Positions 18,290 to 26,545 of a DNA stretch of 64,000 nucleotides are shown one piece after another. The DNA comes from Saccharothrix australiensis (GTDB lineage: Bacteria; Actinomycetota; Actinomycetes; Mycobacteriales; Pseudonocardiaceae): NCBI RefSeq assembly GCF_003634935.1, contig NZ_RBXO01000001.1:682001-746000 (forward strand), given 5' to 3'. Position numbers and translations under genes: made by a program. Under the pieces are notes generated by a model. It made no database searches, was not told the DNA's origin, and saw only the letters and a list, made by a program, of their open reading frames with translations. Each line of letters opens with the position of its first letter. The stretch's first letter is position 1.

Positions 18290-18709
18290 GCGCCGCCGGC
18301 GCGCCCATCGGCCGCGACACCCCGCGCCCGTGCCGCACCTCGGGCTCGCGCGGGTCGATCCTGATCAGCGCACCGGAGGCGGCACCGGCCAGCTCCGCCT
18401 GCCGCCGCACGCTCGGCACCGCGAGGCCCGCGCCCAGTTCGAGCACCACCAGGTCGCGCACGCCGCGCCGCCACGCGGTCAGCTCGTCCAGCGCGCGTCG
18501 GCTGCGGTCGGGCAGCCACGACCAGTCGCCGAACATGAGGATGTTGGGCCGCGCGAGGCCACCGCAGGTGCGGCACGCGGGTAGCGGCGACGCGGCCCGC
18601 ATGGTCGCCGGGTCGACCTCGCGCCCGCGCACACCGGCACCGCGCCGGCGTTCGCGATCAGCTCGGCGACCCGGTCGAGCCCCGTGTCGGTGGTGGCCTG
18701 GTCAGGCAC
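18261..18709 (-). pseudogene. Sir2 family deacetylase, internally deleted
   Basis: The 5' part (from the GTG at 18709) encodes LDRVAELIANAGAVPVCAGA, the start of a sirtuin. After about 30 codons the similarity jumps to another frame at EVDPATMRA...ACRTCGGLARPNILMFGDWSWLPDRS and runs to the natural end PREPEV...GVSRPMGA. From family knowledge about 110 residues are missing, including the NAD-binding GAGMGxDSGxPDFRG, the catalytic His and one zinc Cys pair. With both a deletion and a frame change, no functional enzyme is possible. Confidence 0.8.
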
Positions 18710-19013
18710 CCTTCGGGTCGGAGCTGAGCACGACCTCGAACTCCAGCAGGTCCGACCCCGTGCCGACGGGCTTGGCCCGCTCGCCCGAGTGCGCCTCGCG
18801 GGCGCCGCTGCCGAGCCAGTTCCGGAAGTCCTCGTCGGTCTCCCACTGGGTGACGACGAAGTACCGCTCGTCGCCCGCGACGGGGCGCAGCAGCTGGAAG
18901 CCGAGGAACCCGGCCGCCGAGTCCACCGCGCCGAGCCGTGCGGCGAACCGCTTCTCCAGCTCGGGGCCCGAGCCGTCGGGGACGTGGATCGCGTTGATCT
19001 TCACAACCGCCAT
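18702..19013 (-). CDS. mhuD: MhuD-type heme-degrading monooxygenase
   Basis: The 103-residue ABM-fold protein closely follows mycobacterial MhuD. It has MAVVKINAIHVPDG, GPELEKRF, GFLGFQLLRPV, ERYFVVTQWE and LLEFEVVL. The residues that bind or ruffle heme in MhuD (Asn7, Trp66, His75) are at exactly the same positions. MhuD opens heme to mycobilin without releasing CO (family knowledge). The gene stands alone between the sir2 pseudogene and the M1 peptidase gene. No iron box is obvious upstream. Its stop overlaps the sir2 start by 8 bp. Confidence 0.88.
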   Translation of the reverse strand: MAVVKINAIHVPDGSGPELEKRFAARLGAVDSAAGFLGFQLLRPVAGDERYFVVTQWETDEDFRNWLGSGAREAHSGERAKPVGTGSDLLEFEVVLSSDPKGA

Positions 19014-19067
19014 GCCACCGACGTTAGCACCGGCCCGACGAACCGCGCCGCGCCGAGCCGGGTGGTG

Positions 19068-20543
19068 TCAGCGCCGCAGGCCGCCCGGCCACAGGTGCTC
19101 GTCGGGCGGCAGCTCGTCGCCCCGGAACCACGCGCCGAAGAACGCGTCCAGGTCCTGCCCGGACGCCTGCTCGACGTGCGCCTCGAACTCCGGCCACGAC
19201 GCGTTGCCGTCGCGGTGCTCGGCCGTCCAGGTCCGCAGCACCCGGTCGAACGCCTCGTCGCCGAGCAGGCGGCGCAGGGCGTGCACCGCGAGCTGCCCCT
19301 TGTCGTAGACGCCCCGGAACTCGTTCCCCCGGCCCATGTCGTACAGCTTGCGGTTCCAGTACTCCGCCGAGTCGTCGGTCCGGTCGATCTCCGCCCGGTA
19401 CCGCGCGTCGAGGTCGACACCCTCCTTGGCCTCCGCCCACTGCCACTGGGCGTAGCTCGCGAAGCACTCGTTCAGGCAGATGTCGGCCCACGACCGCAAC
19501 GACACCGAGTCGCCGAACCACTGGTGGGCGTTCTCGTGCACGATCGTCTCCAGGTCCGCCCACCCGGCGTACACGGGGCGCGTCTGGGTCTCCAACGAGA
19601 AGCCGATGTTGTCGGACAGGAAGATCCCGCCCGCCGACCGGAACGGGTACGGCCCGTACTTGTCGGCCAGGAACGCCAGGACCTCGGGCAGCCGCCGCTG
19701 GTCCTCGCGCGCGCCCAGCGCGCCCGGCGCGTAGGCGTCCACCACCGGGGTGCCGTCCGGCAGGGTCGACCGGTCGATCGTCCACTTGTCGATCGCCACC
19801 GTGGCCAGGTAGGTCGCCAGGGGCTGCGGCGCGTGCCACCGGAACGTCGTCCAGCCGCCCTCCTGCGAGCTGCCCTCCTCGACGCCGTTCGACACCACCG
19901 ACCAGCCGTCCGGCACGCGCGCGGTGAGCTTGAACGACGCCTTGTCGCGCGGGGTGTCGTTGGCCGGGAACCAGGTGGTCGCCGAGTGCGGCTGCCCCGC
20001 CGCGAACGCGCCGCCGGACGCCGAGACCTGCCAGCCGTTGCGGCCCAGCGCCCGGTCCTCGATCAGGGTCGGCTCACCGCCGTAGACGACGGTGACGACG
20101 AACTCCTCGTCCTTGCGCACCGGCGCGGCGGGCGTGACGACGAGTTCGTGGTCGCCCTCCTGGCTGAACCCGGCCGGCACGCCGCCGACCGCCACCTCGG
20201 ACACCGCCAGCCGGTGCAGGTCCAGGTTGAACCGGCTCAGGTCGTCGGTCGCGACCGCCGTGATCAGCGCCTTGCCGTCCAGCTTCCGGGTGGCCGGGTC
20301 GTACCCGATGGTCACGTCGTAGGCGCTGACGTCGTAACCGGTGTTGCCGTCCTCCGGGTAGTACGGGTCGCCCGCGCCCGGACCGCCCCGCGCGTCGACC
20401 ACCGGGGGAGTGCCGGTGGTGGTGGGCGCGGCGGTCGGCGTCGGCTCGGGTGGGCCGGGCACCCTGGCGACCAGCACCCCGGCGACCGCCAGCGCCACGG
20501 CCGCGACGAGCAGGTAGGGGCGTGCCTTGGGGCTGATTGCCAT
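19068..20543 (-). CDS. Membrane-anchored M1 family metallopeptidase
   Basis: About 491 residues: one N-terminal membrane anchor (residues about 7-26), a Pro/Thr-rich linker, the M1 N-terminal beta domain and a gluzincin catalytic domain. The zinc site is complete, with HENAHQWFGDSV supplying HExxH and LNECFASYAQW supplying the third ligand. It is shorter than PepN and lacks the large C-terminal helical domain, like other secreted actinobacterial M1 enzymes. ATG 20543 is chosen; an ATG five codons upstream would leave only 2 bp to the divergent hydrolase start. Confidence 0.9.
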   Translation of the reverse strand: MAISPKARPYLLVAAVALAVAGVLVARVPGPPEPTPTAAPTTTGTPPVVDARGGPGAGDPYYPEDGNTGYDVSAYDVTIGYDPATRKLDGKALITAVATDDLSRFNLDLHRLAVSEVAVGGVPAGFSQEGDHELVVTPAAPVRKDEEFVVTVVYGGEPTLIEDRALGRNGWQVSASGGAFAAGQPHSATTWFPANDTPRDKASFKLTARVPDGWSVVSNGVEEGSSQEGGWTTFRWHAPQPLATYLATVAIDKWTIDRSTLPDGTPVVDAYAPGALGAREDQRRLPEVLAFLADKYGPYPFRSAGGIFLSDNIGFSLETQTRPVYAGWADLETIVHENAHQWFGDSVSLRSWADICLNECFASYAQWQWAEAKEGVDLDARYRAEIDRTDDSAEYWNRKLYDMGRGNEFRGVYDKGQLAVHALRRLLGDEAFDRVLRTWTAEHRDGNASWPEFEAHVEQASGQDLDAFFGAWFRGDELPPDEHLWPGGLRR

Positions 20544-20560
20544 GCCGACATGATGCACGC

Positions 20561-21304
20561 ATGAGCGTCGTGGAGTTCGGCGGATCGGGACCGGGCATCC
20601 TGCTCCTGCACGGCCTGATGAGCCGCGCCACCACGTGGTGGACGGTCGCGCGGTGGCTCAAGCCCTACGGCCGCGTGGTCGCGGCGGACGCCCGCGGGCA
20701 CGGCCGCAACCCGCGACGCGGTCCGTTCCGGACGGAGGACTTCGTCGCCGACGCCGCGGCGCTGATCGAACGGCTCGACCTCGCGCCCGTCGTCGTGATC
20801 GGGCACTCGATGGGCGGCCTGCACGCGTGGGCGCTCGCCGCGACCCGCCCGGACCTGGTGCGGGCCGTGGTGGCGGAGGACGTCGTGCCGGACAACCGGG
20901 GCCGGACGGTGGACGAGTGGCGCCCGTACTTCGAGTCCTGGCCGGTGTTCGAGTCGCTCGCGCACGTCCGGTCGGTCGTGCCGGTGCCGCACGTCGAGGA
21001 GCTGTTCGAGGAGCGCGCCGACGGCTACCACCTGATCGCGCGGCTGGAGGACCTGTACGAGATCGCGGCCGAGTGGGGCGAGCGGTCGTACTGGGACTTC
21101 GTGGACGCCATCCGGTGCCCCACGCTGACCGTCGAGGCGGGGCGCGGCGGCCTGCGGCCGGGGCAGATGGCGGAGGTGGCGCGGCGCACGGGCGGGCACC
21201 ACCTGCTGGTGCCCGAGTCGGGCCACGTCGTGCACGCCGAGGCGCCGGAGGTCTACCGGGGCGCGGTCGAGGCTTTCCTCAGCGGGTCGATCACGCCGGT
21301 CTGA
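20561..21304 (+). CDS. Alpha/beta hydrolase
   Basis: The 247-residue alpha/beta hydrolase has the oxyanion motif LLLHGLMSRATTW, the nucleophile elbow IGHSMGGLHAW and the catalytic His in PESGHVVHAEAPE. It probably corresponds to the hydrolase next to mhuD in mycobacteria (Rv3591c-like; judged from position and fold, not an alignment). The substrate is unknown. The start is 17 bp from the divergent peptidase start, and the 3' end overlaps the convergent LigT-like gene by 52 bp. Confidence 0.85.
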   Translation: MSVVEFGGSGPGILLLHGLMSRATTWWTVARWLKPYGRVVAADARGHGRNPRRGPFRTEDFVADAAALIERLDLAPVVVIGHSMGGLHAWALAATRPDLVRAVVAEDVVPDNRGRTVDEWRPYFESWPVFESLAHVRSVVPVPHVEELFEERADGYHLIARLEDLYEIAAEWGERSYWDFVDAIRCPTLTVEAGRGGLRPGQMAEVARRTGGHHLLVPESGHVVHAEAPEVYRGAVEAFLSGSITPV

Positions 21305-21774
21305 GTGTCCACGACGGACACCTCGCGGACCTTGGCGCGGATGGGCTCCACGGGGTGCACCGCGGCGAACGCCCGCACGAGCGCGGCGTCGTCAACGCCG
21401 TGCCGCAACGTGCAGTGCGGTACCCAGTTGCCCGGCAGGTAGTACGCGTTGGGGTCCTTCACCCGACCGGCCAGGACGTCGTGGATCGCCGAGTGCACGG
21501 CGAGCAGCTCGCCGTCCACGACCGCGCCGAGCTGGAGCACGTTCTCGGCGGTGGCGAACACGCCCAGGGTGTGCAGCCACAGGTCGGGCACCCACAGCCG
21601 GGACAGGTCCTCGCGCAGCTCCGCCCGCACCTTCGGCCCGATCGCGCCCGCGACCGCGAAGGTCAGGTGCGGCGGGTACTCGAACGTCGCGCCGACCTTC
21701 CGCCACAGGTCCCGGACCCGGGCGTCGGCCTCCTCGTCGAAGAACACCACCAGCGCGTGCACGTCAGTGTTCAC
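21253..21774 (-). CDS. 2'-5' RNA ligase/phosphoesterase (LigT-like) family protein
   Basis: The 173-residue 2H-superfamily protein has both HxT motifs, PPHLTFAV near residue 35 and VPHCTLRHG near residue 118. Together they form the phosphoesterase active site that acts on 2',3'-cyclic phosphates. Cellular substrates are unknown. The start codon overlaps the end of mutY by 11 bp, so the two are translationally coupled. The 3' end overlaps the convergent hydrolase gene. Confidence 0.85.
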   Translation of the reverse strand: MNTDVHALVVFFDEEADARVRDLWRKVGATFEYPPHLTFAVAGAIGPKVRAELREDLSRLWVPDLWLHTLGVFATAENVLQLGAVVDGELLAVHSAIHDVLAGRVKDPNAYYLPGNWVPHCTLRHGVDDAALVRAFAAVHPVEPIRAKVREVSVVDTQTGVIDPLRKASTAPR

Positions 21775-22633
21775 CCGGCAGCGCGAACAACCCGTCGGCG
21801 GTCTGCTCGACCAGCCCGTCCACCAGCAGCGAGTGCAGGCACCGGTCGCGCTGGCCCGCGTCGGACCAGACGGCGTCCAGGCGGGCCTTGCCGACCGGTT
21901 CGGACGTGCCGCGCAGGACGTCCAGCAGCAGCCCGCGCACCTGCCGGTCGGTGCCCGCGAACTTCTGCACGGCCTTGGCCGGCCCGGCGTAGGCGGGGCG
22001 GCCGTTGCGCTGCCACGCGCAGGTGTCGAACACCGGGCAGTCCGCGCACCGGGGCGTGCGGGCGGTGCAGACGAGCGCGCCGAGCTCCATCAGGGCCGCC
22101 GAGTACGTGGCGGCGCCCTCCTCCGGCAGCAGGGCCGCCACGTCGGCCAGGTCCCTGGTGGTGGACGGCGGCCCGGCGTCGGCCGCGCCGTGCGCGGCCC
22201 GCGCCACCACGCGTCGCACGTTCGTGTCCACGACCGGGCACCGCTTGCCGTACGCGAAGGCGGCCACCGCGCGGGCGGTGTACGCGCCGATGCCCGGCAG
22301 GGCGAGCAGGGTGTCGACGTCGTCCGGCACCACGTCGCCGTGGTCGGCCGCGATGTCGACCGCGGCGGCGTGGAGCCGCAGCGCGCGGCGCGGGTAGCCG
22401 AGCTTGCCCCACGCCCGCAGGACCTCGCCCTGGCTCGCGGCGGCCAGGGCGGACGGCGTCGGCCAGCGCTCCAGCCACTCCCGCCAGACCGGCTCGACCC
22501 GTGCGACCGGTGTCTGCTGGAGCATGATCTCGCTGACCAGCACGCCCCAGGCGGTGCACTCGGGCCGTCGCCAGGGCAGGTCGCGGGCGGTCTCGGCGAA
22601 CCAGTCGAGGAGGGTCTGCGCGTCGAGGCTCAT
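21764..22633 (-). CDS. mutY: A/G-specific adenine DNA glycosylase
   Basis: The 289-residue repair enzyme removes adenine mispaired with 8-oxoG. Catalytic Glu35 lies in VSEIMLQQTPV, the helix-hairpin-helix in LPGIGAYTARAVAAFAYG, and the catalytic Asp in VVDTNVRR. The [4Fe-4S] loop C-x6-C-x2-C-x5-C is present (CTARTPRCADCPVFDTC). The C-terminal 8-oxoG-recognition domain of longer MutY proteins is reduced, as is usual in actinobacteria. Confidence 0.95.
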   Translation of the reverse strand: MSLDAQTLLDWFAETARDLPWRRPECTAWGVLVSEIMLQQTPVARVEPVWREWLERWPTPSALAAASQGEVLRAWGKLGYPRRALRLHAAAVDIAADHGDVVPDDVDTLLALPGIGAYTARAVAAFAYGKRCPVVDTNVRRVVARAAHGAADAGPPSTTRDLADVAALLPEEGAATYSAALMELGALVCTARTPRCADCPVFDTCAWQRNGRPAYAGPAKAVQKFAGTDRQVRGLLLDVLRGTSEPVGKARLDAVWSDAGQRDRCLHSLLVDGLVEQTADGLFALPGEH

Positions 22634-22697
22634 AGCGGTGGCCAGTGTTCCAGAACCACCCGCTCGGGTGAGCAGCGCCGCCGGGAACGCCCCGCGC

Positions 22698-23189
22698 TCA
22701 GACGACCTCGGTCAGCTCACCGGTGTGCACGTCGTAGACGAACCCGCGCACCTGGTCGCGGTGCGGCACGAACGGGCTGTGGCGCAGGCGGTTCATCGAG
22801 TTGCGCACGCTGTCCTTGACCTCGCGGAACGCCTCGACCGACCAGGTGGGGCGCATACCCGCGTCGTGCTCCAGCTCGTCCTTGAACTCGTCCTCGGTCA
22901 CCAGCTCCAGCCCGCAGTTGGTGTGGTGCACCAGCAGCACCTCGCGGGTGCCGAGCTTGCGCTGGCTCAGCGCCAGCGACCGGATCATGTCGTCGGTGAC
23001 GACACCGCCCGCGTTGCGCAGCACGTGGGCCTCGCCCTGCTTCAGCCCGAAGATCTCGAAGACGCGGATGCGGGCGTCCATGCAGGTCAGGATCGCCACC
23101 CTCATCGAGGGCTTCGGCGAGGAGCGGTCGCCGGGAACCGCGTTGCCCAACTCGGCGTTGCGCCGCAGCAGCTCGTTGATCGATGTCAT
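22698..23189 (-). CDS. Beta-class carbonic anhydrase
   Basis: The 163-residue zinc enzyme hydrates CO2 to bicarbonate. Zinc ligands and the catalytic dyad are visible: Cys36, Asp38 and Arg40 in LTCMDAR, then His89 and Cys92 in HHTNCG. This corresponds to the CanB type (Rv3588c-like) found near mutY in mycobacteria. The ATG at 23189 lies behind gggaggt; the longer frame upstream is not coding. Confidence 0.93.
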   Translation of the reverse strand: MTSINELLRRNAELGNAVPGDRSSPKPSMRVAILTCMDARIRVFEIFGLKQGEAHVLRNAGGVVTDDMIRSLALSQRKLGTREVLLVHHTNCGLELVTEDEFKDELEHDAGMRPTWSVEAFREVKDSVRNSMNRLRHSPFVPHRDQVRGFVYDVHTGELTEVV

Positions 23190-23332
23190 GGCCACCTCCC
23201 TGGTGTTCCCCGGGATTGGAACCTCGACTCCCGGGTAGCGGCAAGCGAATCGGACGGGGATCACGTCCACCCCATCGGATGACGTGCGGCTACCTTACTA
23301 TTCCAGGGCGCTTGGCTACCTTCGGTCACGTG

Positions 23333-24031
23333 ATGGAGCCGAACGGCCCGTTGCCGCCGGCGGTGTACCGGCGGCGGCGAGCGCTGGCCGCCGGGGGCTC
23401 CGGGCTCGCGTTCGCCCTCGCGCTGTGGTCGGTCGGCGTGCTCATCAGCCGGAGTGAGCCGGCGGTGCCGGCCGCGCCGGCGACCGCGCCGTCCTCCAAG
23501 CCGCCCGCGTCGGCCACCGCCGCGTCGCCCGCCGCGCCGTCCCCGTCCGCCGCGCCGTCCCACGCGTCGTCCTCTGTGCCGTCCTCTGTGCCGTCCCCGC
23601 CGCCCGCCCCGGAGCCGTCGCCCGCGCCGCCGGCCGGTCCGCCGCCGCCGTGCGAGGACGCCGGGCTGGTCGTCCGGGCCGCCGTGGCGAAGCCGTCGTA
23701 CCCGGCGGGCGAGCCGGTCAGGTTGGCGATCCTGGTGTCGAACCCCGGTCCGCCGTGCGTGGAGGACATCGGCCGGTCGGTGCGCGAGCTGGTGGTGACC
23801 ACGGCGGACGGCGCCACGCGCCTGTGGTCGAGCAACGACTGCTTCGCCACCGAGGGGACGGAGGTGCGCGTCCTGCGGCCGGGCGAGGTGTTCGAGTACG
23901 GGCTGGAGTGGCTGGGCGGCACGTCGGAGCCGGGCTGCGCGAAGCACACCCGGCTGGGGCCGGGGGACTACCTGCTCACCGCGCGGGTGGCCGGGAAGTC
24001 GAGCGACCCGGTGGTGTTCCGGATGACCTGA
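23333..24031 (+). CDS. Membrane-anchored proline-rich extracytoplasmic protein
   Basis: The 232-residue protein has one membrane anchor (about residues 15-35), a Pro/Ala/Ser-rich linker (about 38-104) and an Ig-like beta domain with four cysteines. The domain includes PPPPCEDAGLVV, SNPGPPCVEDIG, SNDCFATEG and EPGCAKHTR, probably giving two disulfides. It is predicted to be exported. By its place next to the carbonic anhydrase gene it may match the membrane protein beside disA/canB in mycobacteria (Rv3587c); this is inference. GTG 23330 and ATG 23333 are both possible starts. Function unknown. Confidence 0.75.
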   Translation: MEPNGPLPPAVYRRRRALAAGGSGLAFALALWSVGVLISRSEPAVPAAPATAPSSKPPASATAASPAAPSPSAAPSHASSSVPSSVPSPPPAPEPSPAPPAGPPPPCEDAGLVVRAAVAKPSYPAGEPVRLAILVSNPGPPCVEDIGRSVRELVVTTADGATRLWSSNDCFATEGTEVRVLRPGEVFEYGLEWLGGTSEPGCAKHTRLGPGDYLLTARVAGKSSDPVVFRMT

Positions 24032-24047
24032 CGCCCGACCGGCCGCG

Positions 24048-25151
24048 TCACGGGCCGAACCAGCGCTCCTCCACCACGCCGCGCGGCGCGGCGGCCGTGG
24101 TGCCGACCACCAGCTCCGTGGCCAGCGTGACCGAGCGCGGCCGGGTGCGCTCCGCCGAGTCCAGTAGCAGCTTGCCCGCCGCCCGGCCCTTCTCCAGCAC
24201 GGGCTGGCGGACGGTGGTGAGCCCGGCCTGCTCCGCCTCCCGGATGCCGTCGAACCCGGTGACCGTCAGGTCGTGCGGCACGTTGAGGCCGCGCTTGCGC
24301 GCCTCGCCGAGCGCGCCGAGCGCGAGGATGTCCGAGGTGCAGATCAACGCGGTGATGCGCGGGTCGCGGTCGAGCACCTGGGCCGCCGCCGACGCGCCGG
24401 ACGCGATGGTGTGGTCGAACCGCTCCACCACCGGCACGCCCGCCCAGTCGACGCCCGCCTCGGTGAACGCCTCGGCCAGCCCGGCCAGCCGGGCCCGCTG
24501 CACGTGGAAGTGCGCGGACCGCCTGCGCTCGGGCGTCACGTAGCCGTCGTTGCGGTCGCGGGCCAGCCGCATGCACACCACGCCGATGCGCCGGTGGCCG
24601 AGGGAGATGAGGTGCTTGGCCAGCGCGTTCATCGCGGCCTGGTCGTCGATGCCCACCCGGTCGACGTTGCCCAGGTCCGGCTGGTCGCACACCACCGTGG
24701 GCACCGGCCGCTCCAGCACCGCCGCCAGGTGCGGGTCGTCGTCGGGCACCGAGTACACGACGAACCCGTCCACGCCGGCGCGGTGCACGGCGGCCACGTC
24801 CTCGCGCTCGGGGTTCGCCGGCACCAGCAGCAGGCCGGTCCCGGCGTCCTCGCACGCCAGCGCCAGGCCCTCCAGGAACCCGATCGCCGCCGGGTCGCGG
24901 AACGCGTAGGACAGGTTCTCGGTGAGCAGGAGGCCCACCGCACCCGCCTTCCGCGTCCGCAGCGACCGCGCCACCGGGTCGGGGCCCGGGTATCCGAGTC
25001 GTCTCGCTGTCTCCAACACCCGGCGTCGCAGCTCCGGCGAGAGCTGGTCGGGACGGTTGTACGCGTTGGACACCGTTGTCCGGGAAACACCCAGCTCCGC
25101 CGCCAGTGAGGCGAGCGTCGCGGGGCGTCGCACATGCATCGACCGCGCCAT
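24048..25151 (-). CDS. LacI family transcriptional regulator
   Basis: The 367-residue regulator has an N-terminal helix-turn-helix (TLASLAAELGVSRTTVSNAYNRPDQLS), the hinge helix RRLGYPGPDPVARSLRTRK and a periplasmic-binding-like sensor domain (LICTSDILALGALGEARKRGLNVPHDL). The hinge motif differs from the common RPN(A/R)ARxL form. No transport or enzyme gene is directly adjacent on its strand; the partner may be the upstream LacI/ABC group. The ATG at 25151 is preferred to an upstream start at 25178 because a perfect palindrome overlaps that stretch. Confidence 0.88.
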   Translation of the reverse strand: MARSMHVRRPATLASLAAELGVSRTTVSNAYNRPDQLSPELRRRVLETARRLGYPGPDPVARSLRTRKAGAVGLLLTENLSYAFRDPAAIGFLEGLALACEDAGTGLLLVPANPEREDVAAVHRAGVDGFVVYSVPDDDPHLAAVLERPVPTVVCDQPDLGNVDRVGIDDQAAMNALAKHLISLGHRRIGVVCMRLARDRNDGYVTPERRRSAHFHVQRARLAGLAEAFTEAGVDWAGVPVVERFDHTIASGASAAAQVLDRDPRITALICTSDILALGALGEARKRGLNVPHDLTVTGFDGIREAEQAGLTTVRQPVLEKGRAAGKLLLDSAERTRPRSVTLATELVVGTTAAAPRGVVEERWFGP

Positions 25152-25165
25152 GAAGTGACCGTAAC

Positions 25166-25176
25166 GGTTCAGAACC
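25166..25176. promoter_or_regulatory. 11-bp palindrome, possible LacI autoregulatory site
   Basis: ggttcagaacc is a perfect odd palindrome (ggttc-a-gaacc). It lies 15 bp upstream of the LacI-family ATG on the minus strand, where a repressor would block its own promoter. Confidence 0.45.
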
Positions 25177-25267
25177 AATTACAGAAGTGGGGGTGATGCG
25201 CATCCCTGGTGGAAGCCATCGGCGCAGGTAGTCCAGGGTCGACCACCTGGAACATGGTCCAGACCAA

Positions 25268-26317
25268 TTAGGCGGGCGGTGGCGGCGCGGTGGACTCCCG
25301 GACGACCAGCCTCGGGCGGAACACGCGGGTGTAGTTGCCGGCCGGCCTCCTGCGCCGGTCGGGGTCCAGCCGGTGCACCAGCTCGTCCACCGCCGCCGTC
25401 GCCATCTCCTCGATCGGCTGGGCCAGCGTGGTCAGCGACGGCGAGCAGTACGAGGCGAGCGGGATGTCGTCGAAGCCCACCACCGACAGGTCGCGCGGCA
25501 CGGACAGGCCGCGCCGGTGCGCCTCCCGCAGCACGCCGATAGCCATGTGGTCGGACGAGCAGATCACCGCCGTCGGCCGCACCGAGTCCAGCAGGGCCGC
25601 CGTCGCCGCCGCGCCGCCCTCCGGCCCGAACGGCGCGTGCGCCACGTGCTCCGACCCGGCGGGCAGCCCGTCCTCCTCCAGCGCCGCCGCCCACCCGGCC
25701 CGCTTGAGCCGCGACGGCAGCGACCGCGCCGGGCCGGACACGAACCCGATCCGGCGGTGGCCCAGCTCCACCAGGTGCCGGGTCGCCGCGTAGCCGGCGT
25801 GCTGCTCGTCCACGGTCACGTCCGGCACGTCCAGCGACGGCGTCACGCCGTTCAGGAACACCATGTGCACGCCGTCGGCGAGCAGCTTGGCGTAGTAGCT
25901 GGGGCGCGGCGCCTGGCCGAGCGGCACCTCCACGTTGGTGATCTCGGGCGACACGAACACCATGCCCTCGACCCCGCGCGCGAGGAGCATCCGCACGTAC
26001 TCCTCCTCGCCCATCGCGGCGCTGCCGGTGGCCCGCGTGTTGCACAGCAGCGACGAGTAGCCCAGCCGCGCGGCGCGCACCTCCAGCGCCTCGGCGAACG
26101 CCGGGAACACCGGGTTGGACAGCTCGGGCACGAGCAGCCCGATCACCCCGGTCCGCTGCAACGCGCCCAGGCCGCGCGGCGTGTAGGGCATCTCCGCGAG
26201 CACCGCCAGCACGCGCTGGCGCGTCTCCTCGTTGACCCCGGCCCTGCGGTTGAGCACGCGGCTGACCGTGGAGATGCTCACCCCGGCCGCCCTCGCGATC
26301 TCGGCCAGACCGGACAC
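25268..26317 (-). CDS. LacI family regulator of the adjacent carbohydrate ABC operon
   Basis: The 349-residue protein has the typical helix-turn-helix GLAEIARAAGVSISTVSRVLNRRAG, the hinge YTPRGLGALQRTG and a sugar-binding sensor core. A GTG at 26317 behind gaggagga is the start. The gene is divergent from a carbohydrate-uptake operon (solute-binding protein, two permeases), which it probably represses; the sugar would be the inducer. LacI operators usually contain a central CpG, and TTGCAA-type sites lie in the intergenic region. Confidence 0.9.
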   Translation of the reverse strand: MSGLAEIARAAGVSISTVSRVLNRRAGVNEETRQRVLAVLAEMPYTPRGLGALQRTGVIGLLVPELSNPVFPAFAEALEVRAARLGYSSLLCNTRATGSAAMGEEEYVRMLLARGVEGMVFVSPEITNVEVPLGQAPRPSYYAKLLADGVHMVFLNGVTPSLDVPDVTVDEQHAGYAATRHLVELGHRRIGFVSGPARSLPSRLKRAGWAAALEEDGLPAGSEHVAHAPFGPEGGAAATAALLDSVRPTAVICSSDHMAIGVLREAHRRGLSVPRDLSVVGFDDIPLASYCSPSLTTLAQPIEEMATAAVDELVHRLDPDRRRRPAGNYTRVFRPRLVVRESTAPPPPA

Positions 26318-26370
26318 CGTTCCTCCTCGCGCGACGACCGTGGGGCGACGTGCAGCCTGCCGGTCCAGGA

Positions 26371-26503
26371 AAGGTTTTGCAACGCCCGCTGCGACATTCG
26401 CCCACCCGGCCGCCTCCGTTGAGGCTGGATCGCGGCGAGGGGCTTGACCCCTCCCCGCCGCGGGTATGGGATTCGCGTCGACGGCTCCACAACTCCTTGC
26501 AAG
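26371..26503. promoter_or_regulatory. Carbohydrate ABC operon promoter with TTGCAA sites
   Basis: Two motifs recur: ggttttgcaacgcc near 26371 and the palindrome cttgcaag at 26496-26503. A promoter-like ttgacc (26444-26449) with tatggg 15 bp on lies between them. The same cttgcaa core is found before the msiK-like ATPase gene, suggesting one regulon. Confidence 0.5.
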
Positions 26504-26545
26504 ACCCTCATCGCGATGAGGCCGGCAGGAGGGACGACAGCGACG

